A DNA stretch of 54,849 bases from NCBI GenBank assembly GCA_025454255.1, contig JALOOU010000012.1, forward strand, positions 1 to 54,849, written 5' to 3'. Positions 26,221 to 34,740 of this stretch are shown here, piece by piece. Below the pieces are notes generated by a model. It was not told where the DNA came from. It did no database searches and worked only from the letters and a program-made list of their open reading frames with translations. Positions within the stretch are counted from its first letter, which is position 1. Each line of letters begins with the position of its first letter. A program made the position numbers and the translations under genes. This stretch comes from Desulfobacterales bacterium (lineage in GTDB: Bacteria; Desulfobacterota; Desulfobacteria; Desulfobacterales; SpSt-501).

Positions 26221-27375
26221 ATGCAAGCGAACATTCCAAACCACATCATCGATGGGACGATCGCCATCAAGACCATCGACGCCTTCATGAGCATCCTGGA
26301 GGCGTTTCCGGGCCACGCCCATCTGCAGCGCATGTTCGCCGGAATGCTGGCCGCCAACGGCCGCCGGCAGGCGGCCGCACACCACTTCGGCATGGCGGCC
26401 GCCGGCTTCATCCGTGACGGCAAGCTGCTGTCGGCCCTGGTCAGCAAAGCGCAGCAGTGGCAGGCGGTCCGGCCCGAGCGCGAGGCGCTGCAACAGTTTC
26501 ACCGCCTCCTGGACGACGTGAACGGCGACGGCAGCGCCGGCAGCCAGCTGGTCAAGCGGCTCAGCCATGCGGAGCGGATGGCGCTTTTTGCACGCTTTGA
26601 GCTGATCTGCCTACCCTCCCGCGCAGCGGTCCGTACCCCCGGCCAGCCCGAAACGGCCCTCTACGGCCTGCTGTGCGGCCGGCTCACGGAGTCCAACTAC
26701 GCGTTGGTTGAGGGCAAACCGCGGCATCGACGGCCACCGATATGCACCCTGCAGGAAGGCGACTTCTTCGGCGATGTCTATCCGTTCAGCGCCGAGCGGG
26801 TCTCCCAGTCCAGCGCCGAGACGAACAGCCGGGTCGAGCTGGTGGTCCTGCCCCGGCGGCGGCTGATCCAGGTCTGCCGAAAACATCCCAACATCGAACG
26901 TTGCATTTTAGAGCTCTGCCGAGTTCGCTTTCGACCCGGCACCCACCGATCGGCCGCGCTTCGCCGGGGCGAGCGCTATGTGATCCCGGCCCCGATGCGG
27001 CTGAAAATCGCGCCGGCCGCACCGCAGGCGGCCCCCTTGATCCTGACCGGCCGCTCGCTGGACCTCTCGCTCTCCGGCCTAACCTTCATCCCGGAAAATC
27101 TTTCGGCAGAAATCCTCGAGGGTCTGAAAAAGGTCGAGGGCCGCAAGGTGCAGTTGGTGCTGCCCTTTCAGGACTTTTCGATGGCGGTCGGCGGGCGACT
27201 GGCGCGCGTCTTCCAGGTGGGCTTGAACGGCTCCAAGTCCCTGGCCATCGCCGTCCATTTCACGGAGATCCCCCCCAGCCAACGCGGCGCCTTCTTCGCC
27301 ATGGCCGGCAGCGTCGCCGAGGCCACCGGACGCCCCACGCCGGATTGCCAGCGCTTCAGCGATCAGCCCGATTGA
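26221..27375 (+). CDS. Cyclic-nucleotide-binding-like and PilZ-like domain protein
   Basis: 384-residue cytoplasmic protein. Residues about 10-95 are helical and TPR-like. Residues about 125-235 resemble a cNMP-binding fold: LYGLLCGRLTESNY, LQEGDFFGDVYPFS, and VELVVLPRRRLIQVC. Residues about 245-365 resemble a PilZ domain with RRGERYVIP and LDLSLSGLTF, in place of the classical RxxxR and DxSxxG motifs. It could join cyclic-nucleotide and c-di-GMP sensing. The phosphate-binding RAA of true cAMP receptors is not seen, so ligand binding is open. The ribosome site before ATG 26221 is weak. Confidence 0.7.
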   Translation: MQANIPNHIIDGTIAIKTIDAFMSILEAFPGHAHLQRMFAGMLAANGRRQAAAHHFGMAAAGFIRDGKLLSALVSKAQQWQAVRPEREALQQFHRLLDDVNGDGSAGSQLVKRLSHAERMALFARFELICLPSRAAVRTPGQPETALYGLLCGRLTESNYALVEGKPRHRRPPICTLQEGDFFGDVYPFSAERVSQSSAETNSRVELVVLPRRRLIQVCRKHPNIERCILELCRVRFRPGTHRSAALRRGERYVIPAPMRLKIAPAAPQAAPLILTGRSLDLSLSGLTFIPENLSAEILEGLKKVEGRKVQLVLPFQDFSMAVGGRLARVFQVGLNGSKSLAIAVHFTEIPPSQRGAFFAMAGSVAEATGRPTPDCQRFSDQPD

Positions 27376-27774
27376 CCCCGGCAGGGCCGCCGGCGGCTTC
27401 CCGGCACGCAGCGGTTGATGCCGCCCGCTGATTTCTGCTATGGTCCAACGGCCGGGGTCTGCGGGCCGAAGCGGTCGAACTGGCCCTGGGGGGAGCTCGC
27501 CTCCGGTCTGGCGCTGCGCACTGCAGGGGCGATCCGTCTGGGGAGCGCCGCCTTTCGGCGAATCTACCGCCGGGGCAGCCTCGGTGTGGCCCGCCGAGCG
27601 CCTCATCTGCCGGGCTGCGTTTATGACCTCCTCGACCGGCCCAGCGATTCCGCATTCTGGGTTCACCTCGTACATCGATGAGCTGATGACGGCAGCGAAG
27701 GTGGCGGTCTTCAACCTCCGCGGATTAACGGCGGCGACCTGCGGCGCAGGCACGCTCGAGGCGGCGCATCGGCG
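27376..27774. other. Intergenic region with a possible promoter
   Basis: About 400 bases with no recognised gene. TTGATG (27415-27420), an 18-base spacer and TATGGT (27439-27444) form a weak sigma70-like promoter pointing to the M23-like gene. Open frames across the rest do not resemble known proteins. Confidence 0.35.
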
Positions 27775-28725
27775 ATGATCGACATTTTTCTGGTTACCGT
27801 TCTCGGCCAACTTTTGCTGCCGGCCCTGCTGCTCGCATGGCTCTGGCGCGGGCGATGCCGGGATCGTATCGAGTGGCTGCTCAAAACCGCAGCGGTGGTC
27901 GCCTACCTGGCACTATCGGCGGTGGTCGGGATCGGTCTGCTGGTGCCGTGGTACAGCGCCTTCGGGCTGGCGGCGTTGTCCATTCCGGCGGCCGTGGCGG
28001 CATGTCGCCGCACCGTGCCCGCCGCGCGGCGGCTCGCGGGGCAGGGGTCCTGTTTGCGCCGGTGGCCTCCTGCGCTGCTGGCCGTGGTCAGCCTGGCCTG
28101 CCTGGCGTGGGCCCTGACAGGGCACGTCCCGCCCCCCGGAAGAGCGGTTTCCGCAGCGCTGCCACTCAAGTCCGGTCGGTTTTATGTGGTGAATGGGGGG
28201 TATACGCTGCTGATCAACCCGCACATGAAGGCCTTTGTGCGCGAGGGTCTGCAGGCCTATCGCGGCCAAAGCTACGCGCTTGACATCGTCAAGCTCAACT
28301 CCCGTGGGCTTCGCGCCAAGGGGCTCTGGCCGCGCGAGCTGTCGCGCTACGAAATATTCGGCGAGTCCGTCTTTTCGCCCTGCGACGGCCGGGTAGCACT
28401 GGTGGAGAGCGGCCTGCCCGACCATACGCCGCCCGAATTCGATCGGCAGAACCCGGCCGGCAACTTCATCTACCTGGAATGCGGCGATGCGGGGATTTTA
28501 CTGGCGCACCTCATGCAGTCCAGCACCGTGGTGGAAAAGGGAGCGTACGTGCGCGAGGGGCAGTTCATGGGGAAGGTGGGAAATTCCGGGTATTCGACCG
28601 AACCGCACCTGCATCTCCATGCACAAGAAAAGACGCTGGGGGCGGAGTTTTTGGCCGCAGAACCGCTGCCGCTTCAAATCGCAGGGCGGTATCTGGTTCG
28701 CAACAGCCGGCTGTACGTCGAGTAA
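27775..28725 (+). CDS. Membrane-anchored M23-like (LytM-type) peptidase homologue
   Basis: 316-residue protein with three or four membrane helices in residues 1-125, then an M23/LytM fold at about 150-290. Active-site parts seen are FSPCDGRV, LLAHL near 244, GKVGNSG and the HLHLH motif (His278-His282). The first zinc ligand is altered: HxxxD of classic M23 enzymes reads SYALD (Ser166 to Asp170), so one metal-binding histidine is missing. Many duplex-type M23 proteins with this change are thought inactive or to act as regulators of murein hydrolases. It ends just before the convergent lytic transglycosylase gene, which suggests shared cell-wall work. Confidence 0.75.
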   Translation: MIDIFLVTVLGQLLLPALLLAWLWRGRCRDRIEWLLKTAAVVAYLALSAVVGIGLLVPWYSAFGLAALSIPAAVAACRRTVPAARRLAGQGSCLRRWPPALLAVVSLACLAWALTGHVPPPGRAVSAALPLKSGRFYVVNGGYTLLINPHMKAFVREGLQAYRGQSYALDIVKLNSRGLRAKGLWPRELSRYEIFGESVFSPCDGRVALVESGLPDHTPPEFDRQNPAGNFIYLECGDAGILLAHLMQSSTVVEKGAYVREGQFMGKVGNSGYSTEPHLHLHAQEKTLGAEFLAAEPLPLQIAGRYLVRNSRLYVE

Positions 28726-28807
28726 GGTGGTAGACGACATGCACCCCGGGAAGGGGCGCATGTGAGGGTAGGTCGGGGAGGAAATTGGGGAGCCCCGCCG
28801 CTATCCA

Positions 28808-29473
28808 TCAAAATTCCGCGGAGAACGCCCGGATCGCCTCGTAGTACCCGAGAACCTTGGCCACAAAGGCCCGAGTCTCCTTGTAGGGGGGGACCCCATC
28901 GTAGCGCAGAACGTTGCCGGGGCCGGCATTGTAAGCAGCCAGGGCCAGTTCCACGTCGCCGTCGAAGCGGTCCAGGAGCAGCTTCATGTAGCGGACCCCC
29001 GCGTCGATGTTTTCGACGGGGTCATGCAGGTTCTTGACTTCGAGTTCGCTTGCGGTGACGGGCATGATCTGCATCAGCCCCCGTGCGCCCCGCCGGGAGA
29101 CCGCACGCGGATTGAACTCGGACTCCGCCATGATAACGGCCCGGATAAGGTCGTACTCGACGTCATAGCGGCCGGCGGCCTCGTGGATGATCAGGTGGAA
29201 AGGGTCGATGGCCGGCTCTCCCGAGGGCACGAAGACGACCCCGGATATATCTGCCAGTTGGACCTGGCCCTCCCCTGCCGTTGGGTAGCTGCCGAAAGCG
29301 GCCCTCGGCCCCGGTAGCGGCACTGTCGCGGCCTCGCCGTCCACATCCGCTTTTTCGGACAACAGCCGAATGTCGGCGATAGAGACCGTTAACCCCAGCG
29401 ACAGAGCAAAAAGCAACCCCAGCGATTTTTTCAACCGCACTCTCCATGGCGGCTCGTCTTCTCTGAACGACAT
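28808..29473 (-). CDS. Lytic transglycosylase, SLT family
   Basis: Peptidoglycan-cleaving enzyme, 221 residues, with an N-terminal membrane anchor or signal (about 17-35). The SLT domain spans about 95-215. The catalytic glutamate is Glu117 in MAESEFNP, followed by GARGLMQIMP, the NIDAGVRYMKLLL helix and LALAAYNAGPGNV. It would act in the periplasm on glycan strands. AAGGAGGTGGGATT precedes ATG 29473, a strong ribosome site. A likely promoter lies about 200 bases upstream. Confidence 0.9.
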   Translation of the reverse strand: MSFREDEPPWRVRLKKSLGLLFALSLGLTVSIADIRLLSEKADVDGEAATVPLPGPRAAFGSYPTAGEGQVQLADISGVVFVPSGEPAIDPFHLIIHEAAGRYDVEYDLIRAVIMAESEFNPRAVSRRGARGLMQIMPVTASELEVKNLHDPVENIDAGVRYMKLLLDRFDGDVELALAAYNAGPGNVLRYDGVPPYKETRAFVAKVLGYYEAIRAFSAEF

Positions 29474-29675
29474 AATCCCACCTCCTTTGTGGACGCCGTC
29501 GGCTACCCCCGCGGCCGACGGCGAAGACCGGCACCTCCCGAAAAGTTTTCAAATGATAACAAGCAAAAGATGTGCACGCTGCGGTGGTTTGTCGAGTTTC
29601 AGTTCGTTCTTGAAGGGTTGACACGAGTTTCCGGGCGCTGCGCGGAACCAGCCTGGGAAGCTGAGTGCACAGCTT

Positions 29676-29705
29676 TATGTAGACGATATCAGCGGAGTGT
29701 GTCAA
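29676..29705 (-). promoter_or_regulatory. Putative sigma70 promoter for the lytic transglycosylase gene
   Basis: Minus strand TTGACA (29705-29700), an 18-base spacer, then TACATA (29681-29676). The implied leader before ATG 29473 is about 200 bases long. Confidence 0.4.
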
Positions 29706-29768
29706 GCGTTTCCGAAGTTGGACTGCGAATAAAGCAGGTGCCGGTGCTGCTTGACAGCGGCGCGGCGC

Positions 29769-30341
29769 TCACTCACTCCCGCTGCTTCTGGCATACACCG
29801 TCAGTTCGCCCTTCGCGTTGATGCGGGCAACGATCATCTCGCCCGGGGCGGGCACGATGCCGGTCAGCGCGGTAATGTTGACTTGGTGAGTGACTAGGAT
29901 GAGGCTGCCGCTCAGCGGTCGATTCGCCTCGAGCAGCGATTTCATGGCTGCGATCTGAACACCTTCCAGTTCAGGCTGCCCGAAAAACGAGTTCAGGGAC
30001 GGGTGCTCTTCGAACGATCCGAACGCCAGGCTGGCCGTATCGCGGCATCGGCACCACTGGCTCGTGAAGACGTTCTCGACGGGGACCCCCCACCGGCGAA
30101 ACGCCGCGCCGATGGCACGCGCCTGACGGCGGCCTTCCTCGGAAAGGTTGCGCTGGGTCGAGCAGTCTCCCAACGTGAAGTGCGGCGGATCGCCAACACC
30201 CGGCGCCAGGCTGTGGCGGATGAAAACGACCAGGCCACCCTGCTGAAGCAGCTGCCACGCGGCATCGCTTTTTCCCGCCGCCGCCGTGCTGCCCGAGAGG
30301 ATCAGCAGCAAACCGAAACCGACCACTATCCTGTTGGCCAT
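29769..30341 (-). CDS. Exported histidine-phosphatase family protein
   Basis: 190-residue protein with a signal peptide (about 1-23) and a phosphoglycerate-mutase-like fold. The catalytic motif is IRHSLAPG (Arg42, His43); the second arginine region is TSQWCRCRDTA and the distal histidine is in LVTHQVN. It would hydrolyse phosphoesters or phosphohistidine in the periplasm; the substrate is unknown. GGGAGAG lies about 9 bases before ATG 30341. A small open frame ends immediately before it (TGAATG), which could couple translation. Confidence 0.8.
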   Translation of the reverse strand: MANRIVVGFGLLLILSGSTAAAGKSDAAWQLLQQGGLVVFIRHSLAPGVGDPPHFTLGDCSTQRNLSEEGRRQARAIGAAFRRWGVPVENVFTSQWCRCRDTASLAFGSFEEHPSLNSFFGQPELEGVQIAAMKSLLEANRPLSGSLILVTHQVNITALTGIVPAPGEMIVARINAKGELTVYARSSGSE

Positions 30342-30464
30342 TCAGAGCAACTCTCCCGCTTTGGATCCGACCGCCCCCAGTATGGTTCCGGCACGCATGC
30401 GATCTCTCATCACGGCACGCTCGGCCGCAGGGAACCGTTCGGCGCCGAGGCGCGGGATTCCCAT
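30342..30464 (-). CDS. Candidate 40-residue small ORF coupled to the histidine phosphatase gene
   Basis: The frame begins MGIPRLGAERF and ends GSKAGELL, with its TGA immediately followed by the ATG of the next gene. An AGGGG lies about 10 bases before the ATG. No family is recognised and the composition is ordinary for this genome, so it may be real or chance. About 170 further bases upstream hold nothing recognisable. Confidence 0.25.
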   Translation of the reverse strand: MGIPRLGAERFPAAERAVMRDRMRAGTILGAVGSKAGELL

Positions 30465-30629
30465 GAGCTGGTTTCCCCTATTGAAATGCGATGTTAAATT
30501 ATGGATGATAGGATTCCCGCGGCGGGGTGTAACGCCAGATCCAGCCCCAAAAAGGGTGCGGCACCGATGGAGAAATTCCGGGCCGCCATCAACCGCCATG
30601 GCGGCCTTTTGCAAAATTGCAAAAAATAT

Positions 30630-30658
30630 TTGCATCTCTAGATGTTGTGGGGTATAGT
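30630..30658 (+). promoter_or_regulatory. Strong sigma70-like promoter for the H1-like gene
   Basis: TTGCAT (30630-30635), a 17-base spacer and TATAGT (30653-30658), with an A/T-rich block (AAAATTGCAAAAAATA) directly upstream like an UP element. The start codon is about 75 bases further on. Confidence 0.6.
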
Positions 30659-30736
30659 TTGACTTAATACAACCAACAGGCGCGCCAACCGGATCACCGG
30701 TTGCACCGCCCAATCCCAGAAATTGAGGAGGACGCA

Positions 30737-30901
30737 ATGGCAACTGTAAAAAAAGCTGTAAAGAAAACCGCGAAAAAACCGGCAGTGAAAAAAGTGGTGA
30801 AAAAAGCCGCCCCCAAGGCCAAAGCCAAGGCCAAGGCCACTGTCAAGAAGACGGCTGCAAAGAAACCCGCTGCCAAAAAGCCAGCCGCCAAAAAAAAATA
30901 G
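30737..30901 (+). CDS. Tiny lysine/alanine-rich histone H1-like protein
   Basis: 54-residue, extremely basic protein made of repeated KKA, AKKP and KAKAK units, with no acidic residues, resembling the C-terminal tail of histone H1 and bacterial H1-like DNA-binding proteins. It should bind DNA or RNA without sequence specificity. GAGGAGG lies at good spacing before ATG 30737, and a strong promoter is present, so high expression is plausible. The final codons take part in a bulged stem (30884-30895 with 30911-30921, A6/T6 plus GCCGC/GCGGC) that may end the transcript. Confidence 0.75.
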   Translation: MATVKKAVKKTAKKPAVKKVVKKAAPKAKAKAKATVKKTAAKKPAAKKPAAKKK

Positions 30902-31221
30902 CGTCCTGCCTTTTTTGCGGCGCCCCCCCGTAGCAAGGGAGGACCGAGGCCGATGACCGGCTTGAGGTTCTCCCTTTATTCGTCTGTGGTCCCCGACTAA
31001 CGGAATCACTAACGCCGCTCCGGCGAGGCGTTCATCTCACCTCGAACTTCCGATGACACTGCCACTGGCTGATCCGAAATTGCCGCAATGCACCATCCGG
31101 GTGCTGCGCCAAAGCGCCCCCAGACGGTAGCCGGGTTTTTGCTGATCCGCGGAGAGTCGTTTCCTCTCGCAAGCAGGCGTAGGCTTTCCGGGCAGGCGCC
31201 GCTTTCCCTGGCATTTTTGCA
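30902..31221. other. Intergenic region without a recognised gene
   Basis: After the hairpin that overlaps the H1-like stop codon, no frame on either strand resembles a known family. Short open frames on the minus strand look like chance. Confidence 0.45.
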
Positions 31222-31396
31222 TTAGGCTTCGTCCATAACCAGAAGGGCCTGTGTATTCGCGTTTCGGCCTATGGGGTTTAGGTCGGTGACCCTAAGAATC
31301 GTCTCCACGGGAGCGGATGGCTTGCCGAGGACGATCATCCGGCAGCCGGCGGGCAAAATGGGGTCGATAGTGTTCTCCCGCTTCTTCGAATTCAAT
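31222..31396 (-). pseudogene. Possible remnant of a STAS (anti-sigma antagonist) domain
   Basis: One minus frame reads KKRENTIDPILPAGC, RMIVLGKPSAPVETILRVT and a short tail before TAA at 31224-31222. The PVETILRVTDL pattern resembles the last helix of STAS domains. There is no start codon, as the frame abuts the end of the TRAP permease gene. The resemblance is weak and could be chance. Confidence 0.25.
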
Positions 31397-32950
31397 TCAA
31401 AAAAGCAGCTTGGGCAGGTAGGTGGCTGCTTGGGGAAAAAACCAAAGCAGCGCCATACCGATCACGTTCAGAGCGATGAACGGAAAGACCCCGCGGTATA
31501 TCTGGCCGGTGCTCACCTCGGGCGGCGCCACGCCGCGCAGGTAGAAAAGAGAGAAACCGAATGGCGGCGTCAGAAAAGAGGTCTGGAGGTTGAGCGCGAA
31601 GAGAATCGACAGCCAGATCGGGTCATGGCCCATCAGAATCAATATCGGGGCGACGAGCGGCAGCAGGATGATGGTGATCTCGACGAAATCGAGAACAAAG
31701 CCCAGCAGAAAAATGAGAACCATGCAAAAAAGCAGTGCGCCGGTAGCCCCGCCGGGCATGTTGGTGACGATCCAGGCGATTCGATCCTCGGCCCCCAGGC
31801 CGATAAAAACGAGGGCGAAAAAACCCGCGGTGAGAATCGTTGCGAAAATCATCGCGGTGATGGTCATGGTCGTCGTCAGGATCGGTTTGAGCAGTTTTTC
31901 CACCGCCGCGAGCCGAAGCGCTTTGAAAAGAGCGATGAAGCCAATCGCGACGAGGGCCATACAGGTCACCCCGACCACCCACTCTCCCCCACCGATATCG
32001 GAGCGCTGCAAGCGAACAGGGGCCACGCCGGCAACGACCGCCAGAACCCCCAAGGCGACAGCGCCGGCGACCATCAACCGCTTCGATTTCCCGAGGCGCG
32101 CCCCGGCCAGAAAAAGGGAGCCCACCGCGCCGACCGAAGCCGCCTCGCTGGGGGTGGCCACTCCGGCCAGAATCGAGCCGAGAACGGCGACGATCAGTAT
32201 GAGCGGCGGCACGACCGCATTGGCCACCTCCGCGACCGTGACGGCGGCGACCTCCTCGCTGCTCATCGCCGGGGCCACATGGGGCGACAGCCCGCCGCGG
32301 ATAATCAAATAGAGAATGTAGAGCGCCACCAGCAAAAGCCCCGGCAGCATGGCGGCGGCGAACAGCTGGCCGACCGAGAGCGTCTCGATGGAAAATTGCC
32401 CCCGGGTTTGCTGCACCTGCTGGTAGGCGTTGGACATCACATCGGCGAGGATGATCAACAGCGTCGAAGGCGGAATGATCTGGCCCAGCGTGCCTGCGGT
32501 GCAGACGATGCCGCTGGCCAGGGCCGGTTGGTAGCGTTGGCGCAGCATGGTCGGCAAAGCGATCAATCCCATGGCCACCACCGTTGCGCCGACGATGCCG
32601 GTGGAGGCGGCGAGCAGGGCACCCACGACGATCACCGATATCCCGAGTCCGCCGCGCATCCGCCCGAAGAGGCGGCCCATGGTTTGGAGCAGGTCCTCGG
32701 CAATCCGGCTCTTCTCGAGCACGATCCCCATAAAGACAAACAACGGGATGGCGATCAGGACATCGTTGGTGATCAGCCCGAAAGCTCGCTGCGCCAGTGC
32801 GCCGAGAAGCCTCAGGTCGAAAGCGCCGACCAGCCAGCCGAAAAAGGCAAACAGCGTTGCTAGGCCGGCCAGCGTAAACGAAACCGGGTATCCGATGAGG
32901 ATGCCGAGGATCAGGGCCGCTATCAGAATCAGATCAAGGGGAAGGGTCAT
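31397..32950 (-). CDS. TRAP transporter large permease (DctM type, long form)
   Basis: Inner-membrane subunit of 517 residues that forms the transport path. DctM hallmarks are IAIPLFVFMGIVLEKS, GALLAASTGIVGATVVAMG, GTLGQIIPPSTLLII and, near the C-terminus, LNLQTSFLTPPFGFSLFYLRG. It is longer than a standard 430-residue DctM because of an insert of extra helices around residues 215-380, as in TakM-like permeases for 2-oxo acids. The start overlaps the DctQ stop as ATGA. It is the last gene of the hutU-side set. Confidence 0.9.
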   Translation of the reverse strand: MTLPLDLILIAALILGILIGYPVSFTLAGLATLFAFFGWLVGAFDLRLLGALAQRAFGLITNDVLIAIPLFVFMGIVLEKSRIAEDLLQTMGRLFGRMRGGLGISVIVVGALLAASTGIVGATVVAMGLIALPTMLRQRYQPALASGIVCTAGTLGQIIPPSTLLIILADVMSNAYQQVQQTRGQFSIETLSVGQLFAAAMLPGLLLVALYILYLIIRGGLSPHVAPAMSSEEVAAVTVAEVANAVVPPLILIVAVLGSILAGVATPSEAASVGAVGSLFLAGARLGKSKRLMVAGAVALGVLAVVAGVAPVRLQRSDIGGGEWVVGVTCMALVAIGFIALFKALRLAAVEKLLKPILTTTMTITAMIFATILTAGFFALVFIGLGAEDRIAWIVTNMPGGATGALLFCMVLIFLLGFVLDFVEITIILLPLVAPILILMGHDPIWLSILFALNLQTSFLTPPFGFSLFYLRGVAPPEVSTGQIYRGVFPFIALNVIGMALLWFFPQAATYLPKLLF

Positions 32951-33465
32951 GGTCTGTACCCAATTCGCGTTCCGGTTCTAACGAAAATGATATCGGTAAT
33001 GATTCGAGCGACACCCTGGATGATCAGCAGGCCGCAAAAAGCGGAGATGAGCGACTTCAGGTAGAAAGAGGCGGGGATTCCTCCCACCGAGACGGGGCCC
33101 TCCAGGATTCTCCACGAGGAGATGACGGTCGGCCATGAAACGTAGGCCAGCATCGCCATGGAGGGGAAAAGAAACAGCAGGTGGCCGAAAATGTCGGTGA
33201 GCGCCTTTCCCCGGAGGGAGCGTTGGGCATAAAAAATATCGACCCGCACATGCCCGTCGACGAGGAAGGTGTAGCCGGCTCCCAGCATGAAAAGGCTTGC
33301 GTGCAGGTAGAGCACCCCTTCGTTCAGAAAAATGTAGCTGATCCCGAAGACGTAGCGGAGCAGGACGATGGTGAATTGGAGCAGCACCATCAGCAGGGCG
33401 CACCAGCAGACCAGTGCGCCGATCACCCGGTTGATCATTTCCAGAAAGGCTACGGCTGTTCTCAT
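32947..33465 (-). CDS. TRAP transporter small permease (DctQ type)
   Basis: 172-residue membrane protein with four hydrophobic helices. Typical DctQ features are an N-terminal helix after MRTAVAFLEMINRVIG, the VLLRYVFGISYIFLNEG block, and a conserved HVRVDIFY motif near residue 72. It joins the large permease and may help receptor docking. It lies 59 bases behind the receptor gene and overlaps the large permease gene by 4 bases. Confidence 0.88.
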   Translation of the reverse strand: MRTAVAFLEMINRVIGALVCWCALLMVLLQFTIVLLRYVFGISYIFLNEGVLYLHASLFMLGAGYTFLVDGHVRVDIFYAQRSLRGKALTDIFGHLLFLFPSMAMLAYVSWPTVISSWRILEGPVSVGGIPASFYLKSLISAFCGLLIIQGVARIITDIIFVRTGTRIGYRP

Positions 33466-33524
33466 CGCTCGACCTTTGGCCCGGGCAGCAGCGCCGGGAG
33501 GGGCGGCTGCCCGGGCGGCAACGA

Positions 33525-34625
33525 TTAATACCGGTAGTTCATCGCCCGGGCGTTCATCATGCCGCTGTCGGCGTAGACCATGTATTCGGAAATCGAGGTG
33601 CGGTATTTCAGAAAACTCTCGACGATCCGCCGCACCAATTCATCGGAGCTGTCGCGCAGCTCGGCGATGACCTGGCCGGCGGCGTTGCCCATCGCGACGA
33701 TGACATCATCGGGCAGCTTGCGGACCTGCACCCCCTGCTCGGCGACCATCTGTTTGAGGGCGAGGGCGTGTTTCGTGGTGTACTCCGTCCACACGGGGTT
33801 GTAGAGGCTTTCACACGCAAATGCGACCGCTTGCTGGAGATCGGCCGGGAGCTTTTGGTAGGTTTTCAGGTTGACCGCACACTCTTCGGCCGATGAAGGC
33901 TCCCCGACTCCGGGCCAGTAGTAATATTTCGCCACCTGGTAATAACCCAGCGCAGCATCGCTCCACGGACCGATGAACTCCCCGGCGTCGATGGTTCCGG
34001 TCTGCAAGGCCTGGAACATTTCACGGCCGCTCAGGGCCTGCACCGCCATCCCCAATTTGGAGCACATTTCCGAGGCCAAGCCGGTGGTGCGGAAGCGAAG
34101 CCCCTTGAAGTCGTCGGCGGACTTGACCTCTTTGCGGAACCAACCCGCCCATTGCGCCCCCGAGTTTCCGCAAAGAAACGGCTTCAAATTGAAGCGGGCG
34201 TACATCTCATCGTACAGCGCCTGGCCGCCGCCGTGCATCAGCCAGCCCAGCTGCTCGTCGGCGCGCAGGCCGAAGGGCTGGGAGCCAAAAAGCATAATCC
34301 CTTTGGATTTCGATCCCCAATAGGCGGGAACGGCATGGTAAAGATCGGCCGTGCCTTGGGAGACGGCGTCGAAGACCCCGGGGCCGGGAACCAGCTCCCC
34401 GGCGGCGAAAAGCTTGACTTCCAACCGACCGCCGGAAAGGGCTGTAATTCGGTCGGCGAGCATTTGGGCGGCGACTCCGGGGCCCGGCAGATTTTTCGGC
34501 CACGCCGTCACCATTCTCCACTGGATTTTATCTGCGGCGCGCGCCGGAGCGGAAAAAGTGCTCGTCAGGGCGGCGGCAGTCAAGGTGGCGGTTCCAGCAG
34601 TTTTGAGAAATTTTCTCCTATCCAT
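33525..34625 (-). CDS. TRAP transporter solute receptor, TakP-like (DctP family)
   Basis: Periplasmic receptor of 366 residues with a Tat-type leader (MDRRKFLKTAGTA), suggesting folded export. The mature part resembles TakP-type receptors for 2-oxo acids: WRMVTAWPKNLPGPG, GTADLYHAVPAYWGSK, GNSGAQWAGWF, GTIDAGEFIGPWSD and YYYWPGVGEPSS. AAGGAG precedes ATG 34625. Because it follows hutU on the same strand, the carried solute could be histidine, urocanate or a related acid, but the family points to carboxylates. The ligand is therefore uncertain. Confidence 0.88.
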   Translation of the reverse strand: MDRRKFLKTAGTATLTAAALTSTFSAPARAADKIQWRMVTAWPKNLPGPGVAAQMLADRITALSGGRLEVKLFAAGELVPGPGVFDAVSQGTADLYHAVPAYWGSKSKGIMLFGSQPFGLRADEQLGWLMHGGGQALYDEMYARFNLKPFLCGNSGAQWAGWFRKEVKSADDFKGLRFRTTGLASEMCSKLGMAVQALSGREMFQALQTGTIDAGEFIGPWSDAALGYYQVAKYYYWPGVGEPSSAEECAVNLKTYQKLPADLQQAVAFACESLYNPVWTEYTTKHALALKQMVAEQGVQVRKLPDDVIVAMGNAAGQVIAELRDSSDELVRRIVESFLKYRTSISEYMVYADSGMMNARAMNYRY

Positions 34626-34662
34626 GCATCTCTCCTTCTTTGTTGGGGGTTTTAGGGGACGA

Positions 34663-34689
34663 TTTCGGCAGGCAGTATCCCTGCCGAAA
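34663..34689 (-). other. 10-bp perfect hairpin between hutU and the TRAP receptor gene
   Basis: TTTCGGCAGG and CCTGCCGAAA pair perfectly around a 7-base loop in the 115-base gap. A T8 run lies just after the hutU stop on the transcript. Together they could reduce read-through or act as an mRNA processing site that lowers importer expression relative to HutU. Confidence 0.5.
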
Positions 34690-34740
34690 CGGCGCTGCGA
34701 TACCAATCGCTCATCTCTTACAAAAAAAACAGGGTTGTGA

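Noticed and set aside
27079..27810. Minus-strand 243-codon frame beneath the cNMP/PilZ-like gene end
   Set aside because: It overlaps two real genes on the other strand and shows no family motif.
31271..32863. 530-codon plus-strand frame
   Set aside because: It is antisense to the TRAP large permease, with an Asp/Gln/His/Arg-rich composition and no recognisable domain.
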